DNA of 38,352 nt from Xenoacremonium recifei (taxonomy: Eukaryota; Ascomycota; Sordariomycetes; Hypocreales; Nectriaceae). Within the stretch, counting starts at the first letter, position 1. Each line of letters starts with the position of its first letter. The notes under the pieces are model-generated. The model had not been told where the DNA came from. It searched no databases and saw only the letters and a list, made by a program, of their open reading frames with translations. The stretch spans positions 1 through 38,352 of the forward strand of contig WOFQ01000125.1 in assembly GCA_012184525.1 (NCBI GenBank), written 5' to 3'. The translations under genes were made by a program, and so were the position numbers. This document shows positions 9,414 to 20,124 of this stretch, one piece after another.

Positions 9414-10444
9414 ATGTATGATGATCTAAAAGGCAAGGTCGCCCTGGTCACGGGCATTGGCCAAGTTGGTGACCCTAACATGTGGGGGAACGGTGCTGCC
9501 ACTGCTAGACTCTTGGCTGTCGAGAACGGGGTCAAGGTCTTTGGCTGCGATCTGCGCCTACCAGCTGCTGAGCACACCAAGAAGCGCATTGAAGCTGAGG
9601 GTGGTGTGTGCGATGTTGTAGCTGCCGACGGTAAGCGATCTCGAAGCTTGTCAAAAGCGAAGAAGAATCCTTGTCCTGACACTGGGCCTGCTAGTGACGA
9701 AGAGGGAAGATGTCCAGAAGCTCGTACAAGCATGCATGGACAAGCACGGTAAGTCAATAATCATATTCTCATCTCGATGCACCATTTCCAGCGCAATTCA
9801 AACTAACCTCTTTCGTCGTTGTAAAAAATATAGGTCGGATCGACATTCTAATCAACAAGTGAGTCTCGGTTGTTTTCTCTAGACGGGGTTCCCGCTGACA
9901 GATGTACGCCCGCAGCGTTGGCAAATCAGAAGCTGGTGGTCCCGTTGAATTGTCCGAAGATACTTGGGATTCGCAGGTCAACATCAACATGAAGTCTGTT
10001 TACCTGTGCTGTAACGAAGTGATGCCCATCATGGAAAAGCAAGGCAAGGGTGCTGTTGTTTGCAATGCCTCAGTTGGTGGCATGCGCTACACTGGTAAGC
10101 CCCAGGTCGCCTACGGAGCCACTAAGGCGGGTGTTATCGGCTATGTAAAGCATGCTGCGTGTATCATGGCCAAGAGGGGTATTAGAATTAATGCTGTCTC
10201 CCCTGGTGTGATGCATACGCCTTTGGTTGGAAGCCTCGCCGAGAAGTACACCAAGGGAGATCTTGAGGGTCTCTTGGACGCAAGAAACAAGCAGGTCCCT
10301 ATGGGGAAGATGGGCGATGCGTTTGACGTCGCCAACTGCATGGTCTTTTTGACATCCGACAGGGCAAAGTATATCACCGGCGCGAACTTCGTGGTAGATG
10401 GAGGACTTTCAGCCACTATCCCATTCATGCCCCAGCACCAGTAA
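9414..10444 (+). CDS. NAD(P)-dependent short-chain dehydrogenase/reductase
   Basis: 274 aa from exons 9414-9630, 9695-9748, 9834-9858 and 9916-10444. All junctions are GT-AG and keep frame. The Rossmann start is VALVTGIGQVG with a further GNGAA, slightly longer than the usual TGxxxGxG. The NN(A/V)G motif is ILINNVGKSE, around residues 96-103. The catalytic set is S151, Y165 and K169 (YGATK), and the C-terminal block is ITGANFVVDGG. Classical SDRs oxidise an alcohol or reduce a ketone in the cytosol. Beside a Baeyer-Villiger enzyme it could make the ketone substrate or process the alcohol released after ester hydrolysis. It is divergent from regulator 2, with TGGAGA sites between. Subfamily and cofactor choice cannot be set by eye. 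Confidence 0.9.
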
Positions 10445-10861
10445 AGATAGATGATAGGGATATCAATGAGACTGGCTATTGTCGAAATTATATCTTGGTC
10501 TCTCATAGCAGAGTCCCTGCTGACACTTCCTGTTTCCTCCATATCCACGACTATGTGATCCTTTCATCGAATGAGTCAAACTATTGGCCACTTGTTTGTG
10601 CGAATTATTTGACGGAATCATTTCAAGGCGCAATTCTCTAAATAATGTCGAGTTTTAAGGCCCAATTTAACCACAGGAAGAAAAATCATATCACACAGGC
10701 CAGAACATGACAAAGCGGAGTGAAACAGCCTCAATGCATCTTCACAAGCGACGGAATGCATAGATGGACCGGGGTTTATATATTTAACCTATGATTTATT
10801 TCTAGGACAACAAAAATGGGTAATCTCAAGCATGCACTATATAATATATCTGCTACTTCAA
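10445..10861. other. Convergent 3' region between SDR and BVMO
   Basis: The two genes end towards each other here. AT-rich sequence and several AATAA-like runs fit 3' UTRs and polyadenylation regions. No coding signal was seen. Confidence 0.55.
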
Positions 10862-12987
10862 CTAATACGGCTTGTAGCCCTGCTCCGGGTCAATCATGTA
10901 GTAGGTCAAGTCCTCTCCTGGACGCTCACGGCGAGAGAATCCGTTGCCTAGGTATGCATAGCGATTGGTCTTCTCATATATGATCTCGTAGTCCTCATAG
11001 CGTGGCTCCTCGAGCATATGGAACCAGTGAATACGGCTGCCGGCGTGCGTCGCGATGACAGGACCATCGATGGTGCCGTTCTTGAACCACGAGCGGCATG
11101 GAGTGCTCCACGCGGTCCGGTGCATGTACTGGACAATGTGATCGTTGAACTCCCGGACACATTCCACTTTAGGCACTATCGCCTTGATCATGTGAGTCTG
11201 TGCCTTCTTCATGACGTTGATGATGTACTTCGTGGCATGCTCGATAGGAGGCAGCACAGATCCATGGCCAGTCGGAGCATTGGGTCCAAGATACACTACG
11301 CATATGTGATTAGGGATATTTTCTCAGTCATAGTGACAGAGGTTTCTCGACTTACTGAAGTAGTTCGGGAATCCATCAACAGCCACAGACATGTAAGCCT
11401 CAGGCTTCTCTTTCCAGTGGTCGGCGATGGTCAATCCGTTGCGGCCAATGACTGGGTAGCGAGGCGAGTAAGACAGATCAAAACCAGTCGCGCAGATGAA
11501 GACGTCGATCTCGAGCAGCTCTCCAGTCGTGAGAACAATTCCAGCCTCAGTAATGTGGTCAATGTGGTCAGTGACCACTCGAACGTTGCCTGCAGTCAAG
11601 CTCTCTAAGTATCCGTTGCCGGGTGTCGGTCTCCGACAGCCAACAGCAAAGTTAGGAATGAGATGCTTCACGAGCCGAGCATCGTGGCCGAGCTTGCTCC
11701 TCATTTCATTCTCAGAGTATTGGCGCGCCTCGGCCTGTTCCTTGCTGTCCTTCAGGATCTGAAGAATGTCAGCACGAGACGTCTTCATACATTAATTGAC
11801 CATTCCACTAACGAATTTGAATCGAACGTTAAGTTCTCTCTCAACATCACGTCGATACTCCTCGTACATCTTTGGATTCTCTCTGAACTCGGCTTTTTGT
11901 TGCTCAGTAACTAGATCTATGTCAGAACAAATGAACCATTAAAGAATCTGAGAACTTCTCACAGGAAAAGTTGGAACCGTTAGGACCGGCCTTGCTCTGT
12001 GCATATCCTGCCGTGATCCAGGTCGGTGACCGGATAAAAGTCACCAGAGACTTAACCTCTGCACAATTTTAGTACTCTATTAAATTGTTCTTTATAGATC
12101 AATGACGCAAGCTTACCTGGCTGGATGGTTGGTACGATTTGCACACCGGATGAGCCGCATCCGAGAACAGCAACCCGTTTGTCCTTCAAGTCAAGGCCCT
12201 CGGGATAGTTCGCACTATGCACCAGCGTACCCTTAAAATCATGCAAACCCTTGATGTCCGGCCACTTCCAGTTACTACACGGAGTCAGCCACACGAAGCG
12301 AGTATGTGTGTCAACGGGCTCGGATAACTTACTTGAGGACACCCGATCCATCAATGAGGAAATCGCAGGTATCTTGGAAGACATTGCCGGACCTGGTATC
12401 CTGGACTGAAACTGTCCACTTCGCGCTATCTTCATCCCATCGTGCTTCCTCAACGCGATGCTCTAGCTTGACGTATTGCAGAAGCTCGTACTTTTCTGCA
12501 ACATTACGGAAGTACTGGAAAATTTCAGGTGCATGAGAGTAGCTAAATGCCCGGCAGTCAGCAACAGTTTCAAGCAAACTCCGCCGTCTGATGGTCCAAC
12601 TTACAAGGTAGACCATTCCGGGTTCGGCTCCCAGATAAACTGGTAGTTGTGACTGGGAATGTCGCAAGCACAGCCTGGGTATCTGGACGTTGAGTTAGTA
12701 AGCAAAAAAATGACGTTCAAACTTTTGCGTCGACGCTCTCCATACCTGTTCTCATACCACGTTCCTCCCACTTCTGGGTTCTTCTCGTACATGATGAACT
12801 CAACATTCTCCATATGAAGTCGTAAATGATGAGAAATGTTCAGACCGCTAGCACCCGCCCCAATGATGACGATTCGAAGGGGTTTGGTCTCACCCAGCTC
12901 AGTGTCTGGGATCACATAACTGCTGGATCCATTCGTGACTGCTGCAACTGGGGCTTCGCCCGCCGGCTTAGTACCGTTGGCAGTCAT
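10862..12987 (-). CDS. Flavin-dependent Baeyer-Villiger monooxygenase
   Basis: 574 aa in eight exons: 12746-12987, 12605-12682, 12333-12542, 12117-12274, 11963-12058, 11813-11916, 11356-11758 and 10862-11295. Introns are 46-63 nt and all joins keep frame. FAD-binding GAGASG is at residues 43-48, followed by MYEKNPEVGGTWYENRYPG, typical of class B BVMOs. A second Rossmann motif, LGCGSSG, binds NADPH. The fingerprint reads FKGTLVHSANYP, so the usual tryptophan after HxxxW is tyrosine. Other family blocks are GCRRPTPGNGYLE, FICATGFD and LGPNAPTGHGS. The enzyme inserts oxygen next to a ketone to give an ester or lactone. The esterase upstream (13704-14764) is the natural next step. Intron 6 (11759-11812) is 54 nt, a multiple of three, and contains an in-frame TAA, so its removal is required. 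Confidence 0.92.
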
Positions 12988-13703
12988 AACTACTATTGGA
13001 AGATGTTTAGAGAGTTAAACTGCGCTTGTGAAGTATTCAAGCCGAACACTGCGAATGTTGTTGGGTATCTGATGCCTCCTGCAAAAAGACGTGGCACTCA
13101 ACCAAATGAAATATATTTCGTAGAGAATGGAGCTGTGGCGAGCCGTGAAGAATTCTAGGCCCAAACCCAAGACAAACCCTTCTCCATAATGGTCCCCCGA
13201 GGGCGGACTGCCACTCTGACCTCGGTACCCTTGCACGCAAACACTCTGGCTACTCGCATCCTTGGACCCGAGAACTGCCAGCGTGCCAGCTTCAACAGTG
13301 CCCAGTGTCTAAGTCGCGGTCCCATCGCTTCTCCACGACATTTCTCCACGATCTTACGCGGGGATACCCGTGGCCCAAGATGAAATCACCTGCTTAGGTA
13401 AAGCGCGAAGCAGAGCAGTCTAGATTTCTCCAATGTGTGGAGAAATCCTGTTAAGGCCAGGACCATCTATCTCCACGGTCCAAGACGCCTCATTCGCCAC
13501 TTTCCATTCGCGATGGTGAACGGTCACGAGATCACAAGAAGATAGACTCTTCTAGAGAATTTACCATGTAAATACTTGCAACGAGATTTCTCTGGCTATT
13601 CAACTTCAGATGGCTGACTGTGGAGCATTGAGTATTCGCGTCTCAAAGCTAGTGTCTATCAGAACATTGGAAAAGAAAAAGATAATTCTGCTATCTACTG
13701 ACT
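12988..13703. promoter_or_regulatory. BVMO promoter with a cluster of TCTCCA sites
   Basis: No gene was seen. TCTCCA occurs at 13181, 13330, 13343, 13427 and 13470, and TGGAGA at 13438; 13427 and 13438 form the perfect dyad listed separately. All lie about 190-490 bp upstream of the BVMO ATG. The distal part holds the 3' end of the esterase gene. Confidence 0.5.
13423..13447. promoter_or_regulatory. Perfect 10-bp inverted repeat around TCTCCA/TGGAGA
   Basis: GATTTCTCCA at 13423-13432 and its exact complement TGGAGAAATC at 13438-13447 are separated by ATGTG. It lies about 440 bp upstream of the BVMO start. The geometry resembles the Adr1-type dyad, with a shorter spacer than the 10 bp in yeast ADH2 UAS1. 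Confidence 0.6.
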
Positions 13704-14764
13704 TTATGCAGCTACTGCTGAGGAAATAGCGGAAATAATCTTGCTCCAGACTCCTCGGGTCTTCCCTAGCACTTTGTCCATCCCAAAAAAAGCATGTGGT
13801 ACTCCTGGCACCACCTCAAACGAGACTTTAACCCCGGCAGCCTCAAGGTTTTTGGCGTAAACTTGACTCTCGGCACGTAGGACATCCAGTTCACCAACAA
13901 ATATTACGGTCTCAGGCAGTTTGCTCATATCACCCGAAAAGTACAAGGGGCTGGCCTGTTTCCTAAGCGTAATATCTGGGACGTAGTGATTTCTGTACCA
14001 GATCACCTTCTCGGCAGGGAGCCCAGGAGAAAATTCGTTCTCAGCCCAACTCTCATTGTTCCCAGTGTTAGCCGTATGGTCAAGTGAGGGGGCTACAAGA
14101 GCTTGCAGGCGGAATTTGGGGCTTCCCTGCACCTCAGTTGCTCTTTGACACACAACGGCTGCGAGGTTCCCTCCAGCCGAGCAACCAACAATGGCAGCTC
14201 TAGTCAAGTCCAGTGGAAATTTCGACCTGCCTTGTGCTTGAATCCAAAGCGCTGTAGCCCAGGAATCCTGCTCAGCCGCAGGCCACTGGTGTTCTGGGGC
14301 AAGTCTTTTACAGTTAGCTGGGATCATGGGAGATGGTCAAACCTAAGAAATTACCTGTAGTCTGGAGATATCACCACACACTTGGCTCCGTTGCATATTT
14401 GGGAACAAATATTGTTTTCGGTATCAATGGTGCCAAGAACCCAGCCGCCACTATGGATGTAGAGCACCACTGGCCAACCATTGGGAGGAGCATCGCCGGA
14501 GGGAACAAAGCATCTTGCTTGGAAGCTCCCTGGATCGAGATTTGTGCCAATACTGCTTCTTTCGATTGATACGTCGACCACCTCTCCCACTGGTTGAGGC
14601 TGAGTGCCTCCTGGGATCAGCTCGCCCCGCGCCTTGAGTTGTTGTAGTGGTACCGTGGAAGCTGGTAGAACATGGGCCAGATAAGTGTTATAAAACTCCT
14701 CATATTCGGGATCAACTCGCCCGACCATAGAATGGTGAAGGGGGTTGGGAGGTTGAGAGCTCAT
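13704..14764 (-). CDS. Alpha/beta-hydrolase fold-3 esterase or lactonase (HSL family)
   Basis: 336 aa from exons 14355-14764 and 13704-14304 over a 50-nt intron. The oxyanion motif is HSGGW at 104-108, a variant of HGGG. The nucleophile elbow is GCSAGG with S179, the acid is D277 in ELDVLR, and the histidine is H307 in PHAF. The segment DYRLAPEHQWPAA is characteristic of the hormone-sensitive-lipase (fold-3) family. The ATG at 14764 starts MSSQPPNP; the frame is open further upstream but lacks a better start. It would hydrolyse the ester or lactone made by the neighbouring BVMO, an arrangement common in ketone catabolism. No signal peptide is seen, so it is probably cytosolic. TTCTCCA sites precede it at 14953, 15004 and 15039. 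Confidence 0.9.
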
Positions 14765-15847
14765 CGTGATTTCGAAGTGATAGTGTAAGGGAGCCTGGAA
14801 CGAGGAGTGTGCAAATAAGCGGACACAACAGATCAACTTGGCGGACCAGTTTTGTTCGCCAATTAAATCTCAAAGGTCCCAGCAAGGCCAGGTAAAGCAC
14901 ATCAAACTTCGACCGGATAGATGTAGTCCATCAGGAACTTGGCAAAAGATGCTTCTCCACATTCAGACTCTGGGGCATCGTGTGTTTCTGTTCCATCTTA
15001 TCATTCTCCACCATCATCACATGGACGGTCCAATATTTTGGAGAAGAGGGTCATCCTCCGCAAATTCATAATCTCTGGGGAATCCTAAACCTCCCCGCAA
15101 CAAGAGAATTGGGTCCTTGAGATATTGGCCTGGATTACCAGTTCGTGGCGAATCATCGCGTTATTAACAAGTTGGACTTTAAACCCATACCAGCGATGCC
15201 TTGCATTTCCAGACGAGTGGCTCATGGAATTTCTGATTCAAACGTACAAATTCTGACATCAGTCACATTATTGAGCACGTGGTATGTAGTAATGAAGTTG
15301 ATTGCTTCATCGCAAACCTGTGAATTGATCTCTTATCAAGGGAAACGAGGATATTCTTTGAACTGTTCCTCATGTCTTTCATATATCCACAGTCCACAGA
15401 GTTAAGTGACAAGATGCTGAGGATCACAAGTGATTCGGGATAACGCTTGCATCTTACCATCGAGCTTCGCAAGCCAGCTTATAGCAAAAAAAAATACATT
15501 TTCAGTTTGGAACACGGTATTTGCAATCAGACATCATTCCTCTTTACAAAAAATGATGATACCCGGCGGGTTGAGTTCACTTCATTGTGCCAGCACAGCC
15601 TACCCTAGAGAACCTCGTGTGGGTCTTGGACTTGGATTTGTTCCAGGACATTTTGGAGTCTGTTTTTGTCCAAATTCCAGAGGAGATGGTTCCAATTTAC
15701 ACGAGATTCCTCTCAGAGTGGGTGAACACGCAATTACGGCTCCTAAAGTAGGCCAGTAGATAATCTTGTCTTAAAACTATATATGGATCGTCGAATTATT
15801 ACCCAAGATGAAGTCCCCAGTGACTCTGAACACCGAGACATTCCACT
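14765..15847. other. Esterase promoter and 1.1 kb gene-free region
   Basis: The part nearest the esterase contains TCTCCA at 14954 and 15005 and TGGAGA at 15039. The rest (about 15100-15840) is AT-rich with scattered stops. A 109-codon plus-strand frame near 15430 has no ATG start and no recognisable domain. Confidence 0.5.
15004..15045. promoter_or_regulatory. TTCTCCA-N28-TGGAGAA inverted pair upstream of the esterase
   Basis: TTCTCCA at 15004-15010 and TGGAGAA at 15039-15045 lie about 240-280 bp upstream of the esterase ATG. A third site, TTCTCCA at 14953-14959, is closer to the gene. Confidence 0.45.
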
Positions 15848-16728
15848 TCAAGCCCTGGTGATGCGATAGCCAATGCGCGGGAAATGCACAACCACTTTTC
15901 CTGTAATTGGATCCTGTCTTTCAATCGCAACCTCATTTATCATTAATGTTACCAAGCTTCCCTGAACGGGTTCTTGGCCATAGTCATCAGGTATTATGAT
16001 GACGCTTTCGCCTGTGGATAAACCCAGAACGTCGTCTAAGTCAATGCCACGGCCAAATAACGGGTTCCTCTTGAGGGGGATCCTATATGCTTCTGCCACA
16101 TCTAGGACTGACATTTGACCGTGGCCGATGGCTCTCACTCTCTCTTCCCACTGGGCCATATGATGAAAACTGCGGAAAACATTTTCCGCGAAGGGCAGAT
16201 GAGCTCTTGCTGTCCAGATCTCAACATAGGCGTGGAACCACCCGAACATTGTTGCTCGACTAAGCTGGCATATGCCCGCAGCTGAGTTGTGAGGTGAGGT
16301 ATTTCCGCATCCAGGTGCTCTACATCCATGAATCCATCGAAGAACTTTTTGCGATCGATCATGAGGGATTCCGGAAACGAACTCTTATTGACACCAATGA
16401 CGAGACCAGAACTCGCGACGTGAAATCCCGTATCGCTCCATCCCGACAAGGCTTGGCAGAGGCCTCGACTTCCATCTGGATAGATTGAAGGTTCGGGAAA
16501 CTTCTCTTCAATAACCTCGGCGATTAAGCGAGAGTCGCAGTAAATATCCGCTCCTATTTGCAAAACAGGTGTCTTTCGATACCCTCCTGTTAGTGCTGTG
16601 AGGTTCGGTTTCGGTAAGACCAGCTCCGCCTCAACTGACAACCAGGCAAGGCCCTTCAAGCCAAAGATCAGCCGTATCTTTTCGGCAAATGGCGAGGCGT
16701 CAAAATTGTGCAGGATAATGTCAGACAT
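15848..16728 (-). pseudogene. Glutathione S-transferase-like gene with an apparent internal frame break
   Basis: The ATG at 16728 begins a thioredoxin-fold GST N-domain (ILHNFDASPFAEKIRLIFGL, KTPVLQIG, CDSRLIAEVIEEKFP). The frame continues to LRAYASLVEQQ near 16247. The C-terminal helical domain then resumes in another frame at about 16249 (MFGWFHAYVEIWTARAHLPF) and runs to the stop at 15848. From recall of related GSTs, roughly 15-20 residues of linker are missing between VEQQ and MFGWFH. This points to a small out-of-frame deletion. A splice alternative exists: donor at 16323-16322 and acceptor at 16266-16265 remove 59 nt and give an in-frame 273-aa protein. It would discard residues that look conserved and uses a weak GTAGAG donor. 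The gene is therefore either recently broken or unusually spliced. The GST assignment is good; its status is uncertain. Confidence 0.55.
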
Positions 16729-17353
16729 GCTTTTGGCTCTGAAAATATTCTTGACACGGTGAGAATCGTCGGAGGCATCATGTTAAGTTCCGTACGAATA
16801 TTTTCTTCTTTTTCTTATCCCCAGTATTTCCACCCAAGTTATGCCGTGAATGCGTGATTTCGAGTATTTGTTGGCCGAGTCGGACTGTAGTTTGCCCGCT
16901 CTCTGCCTAGCGGTTCACCACACCGGTGTTGCTTGATGGACTGCGAGAGCGTTTGGTGTTCTTTCTTCTGTGAAGCACTGTCAATAACGCGGCAGGCCCA
17001 AACTCGCCAAGATGCATCGCAATCCTGCGAACACCATTGTTTGCACTGCCCAGTAACTGCCGAGACCAACTCGTTGGATCGCATGGCCTGACTTCTGCGC
17101 CGCACGGGATCACAGTGGCTGTGGCGGGCCGAACCAGGGTCCCTCAAGCCAAGAAAAGAGGATGAAAGGTGTGGGAAGACTGCCAGGGTAGGGCCTGTCG
17201 ATCTCTTCACATGCGATATCAAGGAACAGGTTATCCCCGCCAGCGTGCGGCACAGAAACCCCTCACCCAGAGCCTCACGAGAGGCTGAGATCTACAGTGT
17301 CAAGAAACTCTACTCAATTTAACCTCAAACCGTTTGCTCGTCGACGCGTCGCG
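16729..17353. other. Divergent region between the GST-like gene and the O-methyltransferase
   Basis: No gene was supported. I saw no TCTCCA/TGGAGA hexamer here, unlike the intergenic DNA to the left. A small hairpin, AGCCTC-ACGA-GAGGCT, lies near 17270-17285. Nothing else stands out. Confidence 0.5.
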
Positions 17354-18878
17354 ATGGCACTTCTCAGTAAACAAGAGATCATCGGGCTAGTCAGTAGCCT
17401 TAACGAGGCCGCTGAAAGCTACTCCAATGCCCCAGACTTAGCGGGGTATTTGTCGCGTGTTCAAATCCTGGAAAAGACTAGGGCGCTTACTCAGGCCTTG
17501 ATTACGCCAGACCAGAAGCCCAACTTCCATGGTCTGAATGTGGGTTCAGCAGTTTCTCATTACTCTCGCAAGGCTGTTTCTCATAATGATGCGGTGATAG
17601 ATGGCGGAGCTGGTAGCCATTAGGACTTTCATGCGACTCAAAGTTCTGGATGCTATCCCTTTAGATGGCTCGATATCTCTAGAGGCCTTGTCTAAGGCCA
17701 CTTCCGTTCAAGATTCGCTCTTGGGTATGCCGAAGCTTCTATGAACTTCACCGAAGAAAATCACTGACAAATACCCTAGAGCGGATGGGACGTGTATTGG
17801 GTAAGCTGTTGAAATATGCAGCGTCAAGAAATAACGCTCATACTGCTTGTACTCGGAGTCGCTTCTGGGTTCCTAGACCAGACCGAGCCAGATGGCGGAG
17901 ACTATCGGCACACGAAATTCTCGCGAGCCTACATCCTTGATAAGCCCTCACCGGGCCACTTATTCTTGGCCATGTGAGGACGTCCTATCAATGCATGGGC
18001 GCTGTCTGGGTATGATGCTGACTTGACAAGGTATGACGAGTGGTTCAAGCACATGCATAATTTTGACGAGTACCTTCTCTCTCGAGGCAAGTTTGAAGAG
18101 CCCCAGAACCCCTTGTTTAACCCCTATACAGCTTATTACAACAAAGAGGGCACGCCTGTCTGGACCATCATGATGCAGAACCCCGAGAGATTTCAAAATT
18201 TTCAGACCGGCATGGCCGGCATCGATGTGGCCATCCCTGTTACCGGGCACTTCAATTTTAGTGTTCTCAAGAATAGCGCGCAAGATGAAGCTAACGGTGT
18301 TGTCGAGCTGGTTGACATTGGAGGTGGCGAGGGTGTGGTTCTCAGGAAGATCCTGGATGCCCATCCGGAACTGTCGCCGAAGAATTGCGTTCTTGAAGAG
18401 CTGCCTGATGTGATTAACCTTGTCAAGTCCAGGAACACCCTGCCAAGCGAGGTTCAGCTCCTTGAGCACGACTTCTTGAAAGAGCAGCCCGTTAAAGGTA
18501 CGGACGTCGATCTGTGTCAAATTCCACGTGTTTTCTAATAAGAGCCGGGCGACAGGCGCCAAAGCCTACTTCATGCGGATGATCCTGCATGACTACGCCG
18601 ACGCCGTGGGCATTCAGATCCTCAGCCGCATCCGCGAGGCAATGTCGGTTAACTCCCGCATCCTCATCTGCGAGATGGTGCTATCGCCCCGTGTGGGTGA
18701 GGCGGACTTTGCCTCTGCAGTCCTCGACCAAGCTGTGATGACGATGGGGGGCAAAGAGCGGACTGAAGCTGGTTTTGGAAAAATGTTTGAAGCAGCCGGT
18801 CTGGAACTGATCCAGACATGGCGTGTCCCTGGCGTTCCGGGTGGTTGTGTTGAGGGAAAACTCAAAACACCCTCGTGA
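17354..18878 (+). CDS. SAM-dependent O-methyltransferase (COMT-like, PF00891 type)
   Basis: 349 aa in six exons: 17354-17539, 17601-17724, 17780-17800, 17859-17973, 18031-18497 and 18556-18878. Introns are 55-61 nt, all GT-AG and in frame. Exon 3 is only 21 nt. Unspliced, the region shows several stops, but splicing restores the family order. That order is an N-terminal winged-helix dimerisation part (RTFMRLKVLDAIPLDG), then SAM motif I (ELVDIGGGEG, residues about 240-248), then FMRMILHDYAD with the likely catalytic base H315. Family members methylate phenolic hydroxyls of aromatic polyketides or related compounds. It is a little shorter than the usual 380-430 aa. It stands alone between the left catabolic block and a long gene-free gap, so its link to either block is unclear. 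Confidence 0.87.
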
Positions 18879-20101
18879 ACAATAACATTGATAGCCCACC
18901 ACCATGCATGCCAACCATGCGTCGTGCAAGGCTAGGAAATGGGGTTGGGATCCAGCCCATTGCAACATGAGGTGATAATAACCAACTCAAACGAAGGAGG
19001 CTTGAGTCATTATTGGAGGCGGCTCACCGTAGTCCCGTCTCTTCGGTCCCTAACTTGAGTTTGGCTTAGCTCTTCAACTAGACAGCCAGGCAGAAGGATT
19101 TCCGTCTTGCTTATTGGCAACATACAGATACCAAGCTTTCCAGGTTTGCCAGGCATCAGGATTCGGCTCTTGCTGATTGGCCACGGCGTCTTGAAAGATT
19201 GGGCTCGCCACGCTAATGCCATGACAAGGTCTTGATGCGCCCATCGGTGCACGGAGCAGGGATGATGGAGGATGGCCAAGTCGCAAGGGAGGGGATGCTT
19301 CCAAATTCTGCTCAATGCGGTCCCGCAACCGACACTCTCTGATTGAACCTGAGTTGCGGGCTGCTATAAGCAGGGAATTGGTCAGGTCAGCACGGGACGC
19401 AAGCGGTATCGAAGCGAGGAGGCTCGTGAGAGGACGCTTTCATCTGGGCCGTCAGCCGTTAGTCCCAATCGAGCCCAAGTTGGTCTCCAATCCCACCGCC
19501 TCCTCACGGCAGTCAGTGAGCGGCTGCGTTCGAATCTGCTTCTTGGCGAAGGTTGTTGCCGGGGAAGGGAAAACCGCACCAATCAACCCCGGAGACAGCG
19601 CAGGGGTGTCTTAGCGACCGGATCCGCTGCCCGCGGTGTCAGGTACTTGGCTCTGGCCGCAACCGTCTCACTCGTCCGAGGTCACCTCTACCGGGGAGGG
19701 CAAGGATTTGCGCTACGGAGCTTTACATCCTCGTCTGGAGGCGGGTCTCCAACGCCAAAGTGCCACCGCTAGCAGCGCAAAACAAGTGAGACAGTCCACT
19801 GTTTGTGGATAGCAGGAGTCTTCCTTTACGTCATGTGTCGGCGGGGAAGCCGATCACGATCAGGCAGCCAAATTAACTGCAGGAAATGTGCTGGGAACGT
19901 CTCAAGCTAGCTCGCGATGCCAGCTGTGAGCCGTCGCTGTCAGTGGCCAGCCTCGTGAATTGAGTGTCTTGGGTGGTCAGAGACCTCAAGGGACCTACCT
20001 TTCCGGTCTAAGTCATGTCCTACTCATCAGATTTTGCCCCCCCGAAGCCGGGCGGATACTGAACCCCAAGTGGTGACAAGACTCCAGGAGCGGGGATCGA
20101 G

Positions 20102-20124
20102 GGGGACGAGGGGACGAGGGGACG
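20102..20124 (+). promoter_or_regulatory. Tandem GGGGACGA repeats forming AGGGG (STRE-like) boxes
   Basis: Almost three tandem copies of GGGGACGA start at 20102, 20110 and 20118. They create AGGGG at 20109 and 20117, the core of the stress-response element bound by Msn2/4-type factors. They lie about 270-290 bp upstream of the transporter ATG. Further GGGGA runs follow near 20150-20270. Confidence 0.45.

Noticed and set aside
11018..11608. Plus-strand 196-codon frame inside the BVMO gene
   Set aside because: It is antisense to conserved BVMO exons and has no domain.
15430..15759. Plus-strand 109-codon frame in the gap after the esterase
   Set aside because: It begins without ATG, shows no domain and lies in low-information AT-rich sequence.
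17540..18030. Apparent stop codons suggesting a broken O-methyltransferase
   Set aside because: Four GT-AG introns and a 21-nt exon restore one continuous frame with all family motifs, so the gene looks intact.
19000..20000. Several 60-110 codon frames on both strands of the GC-rich gap
   Set aside because: No frame has a good start, splice partners or domain; length is expected from high GC content.
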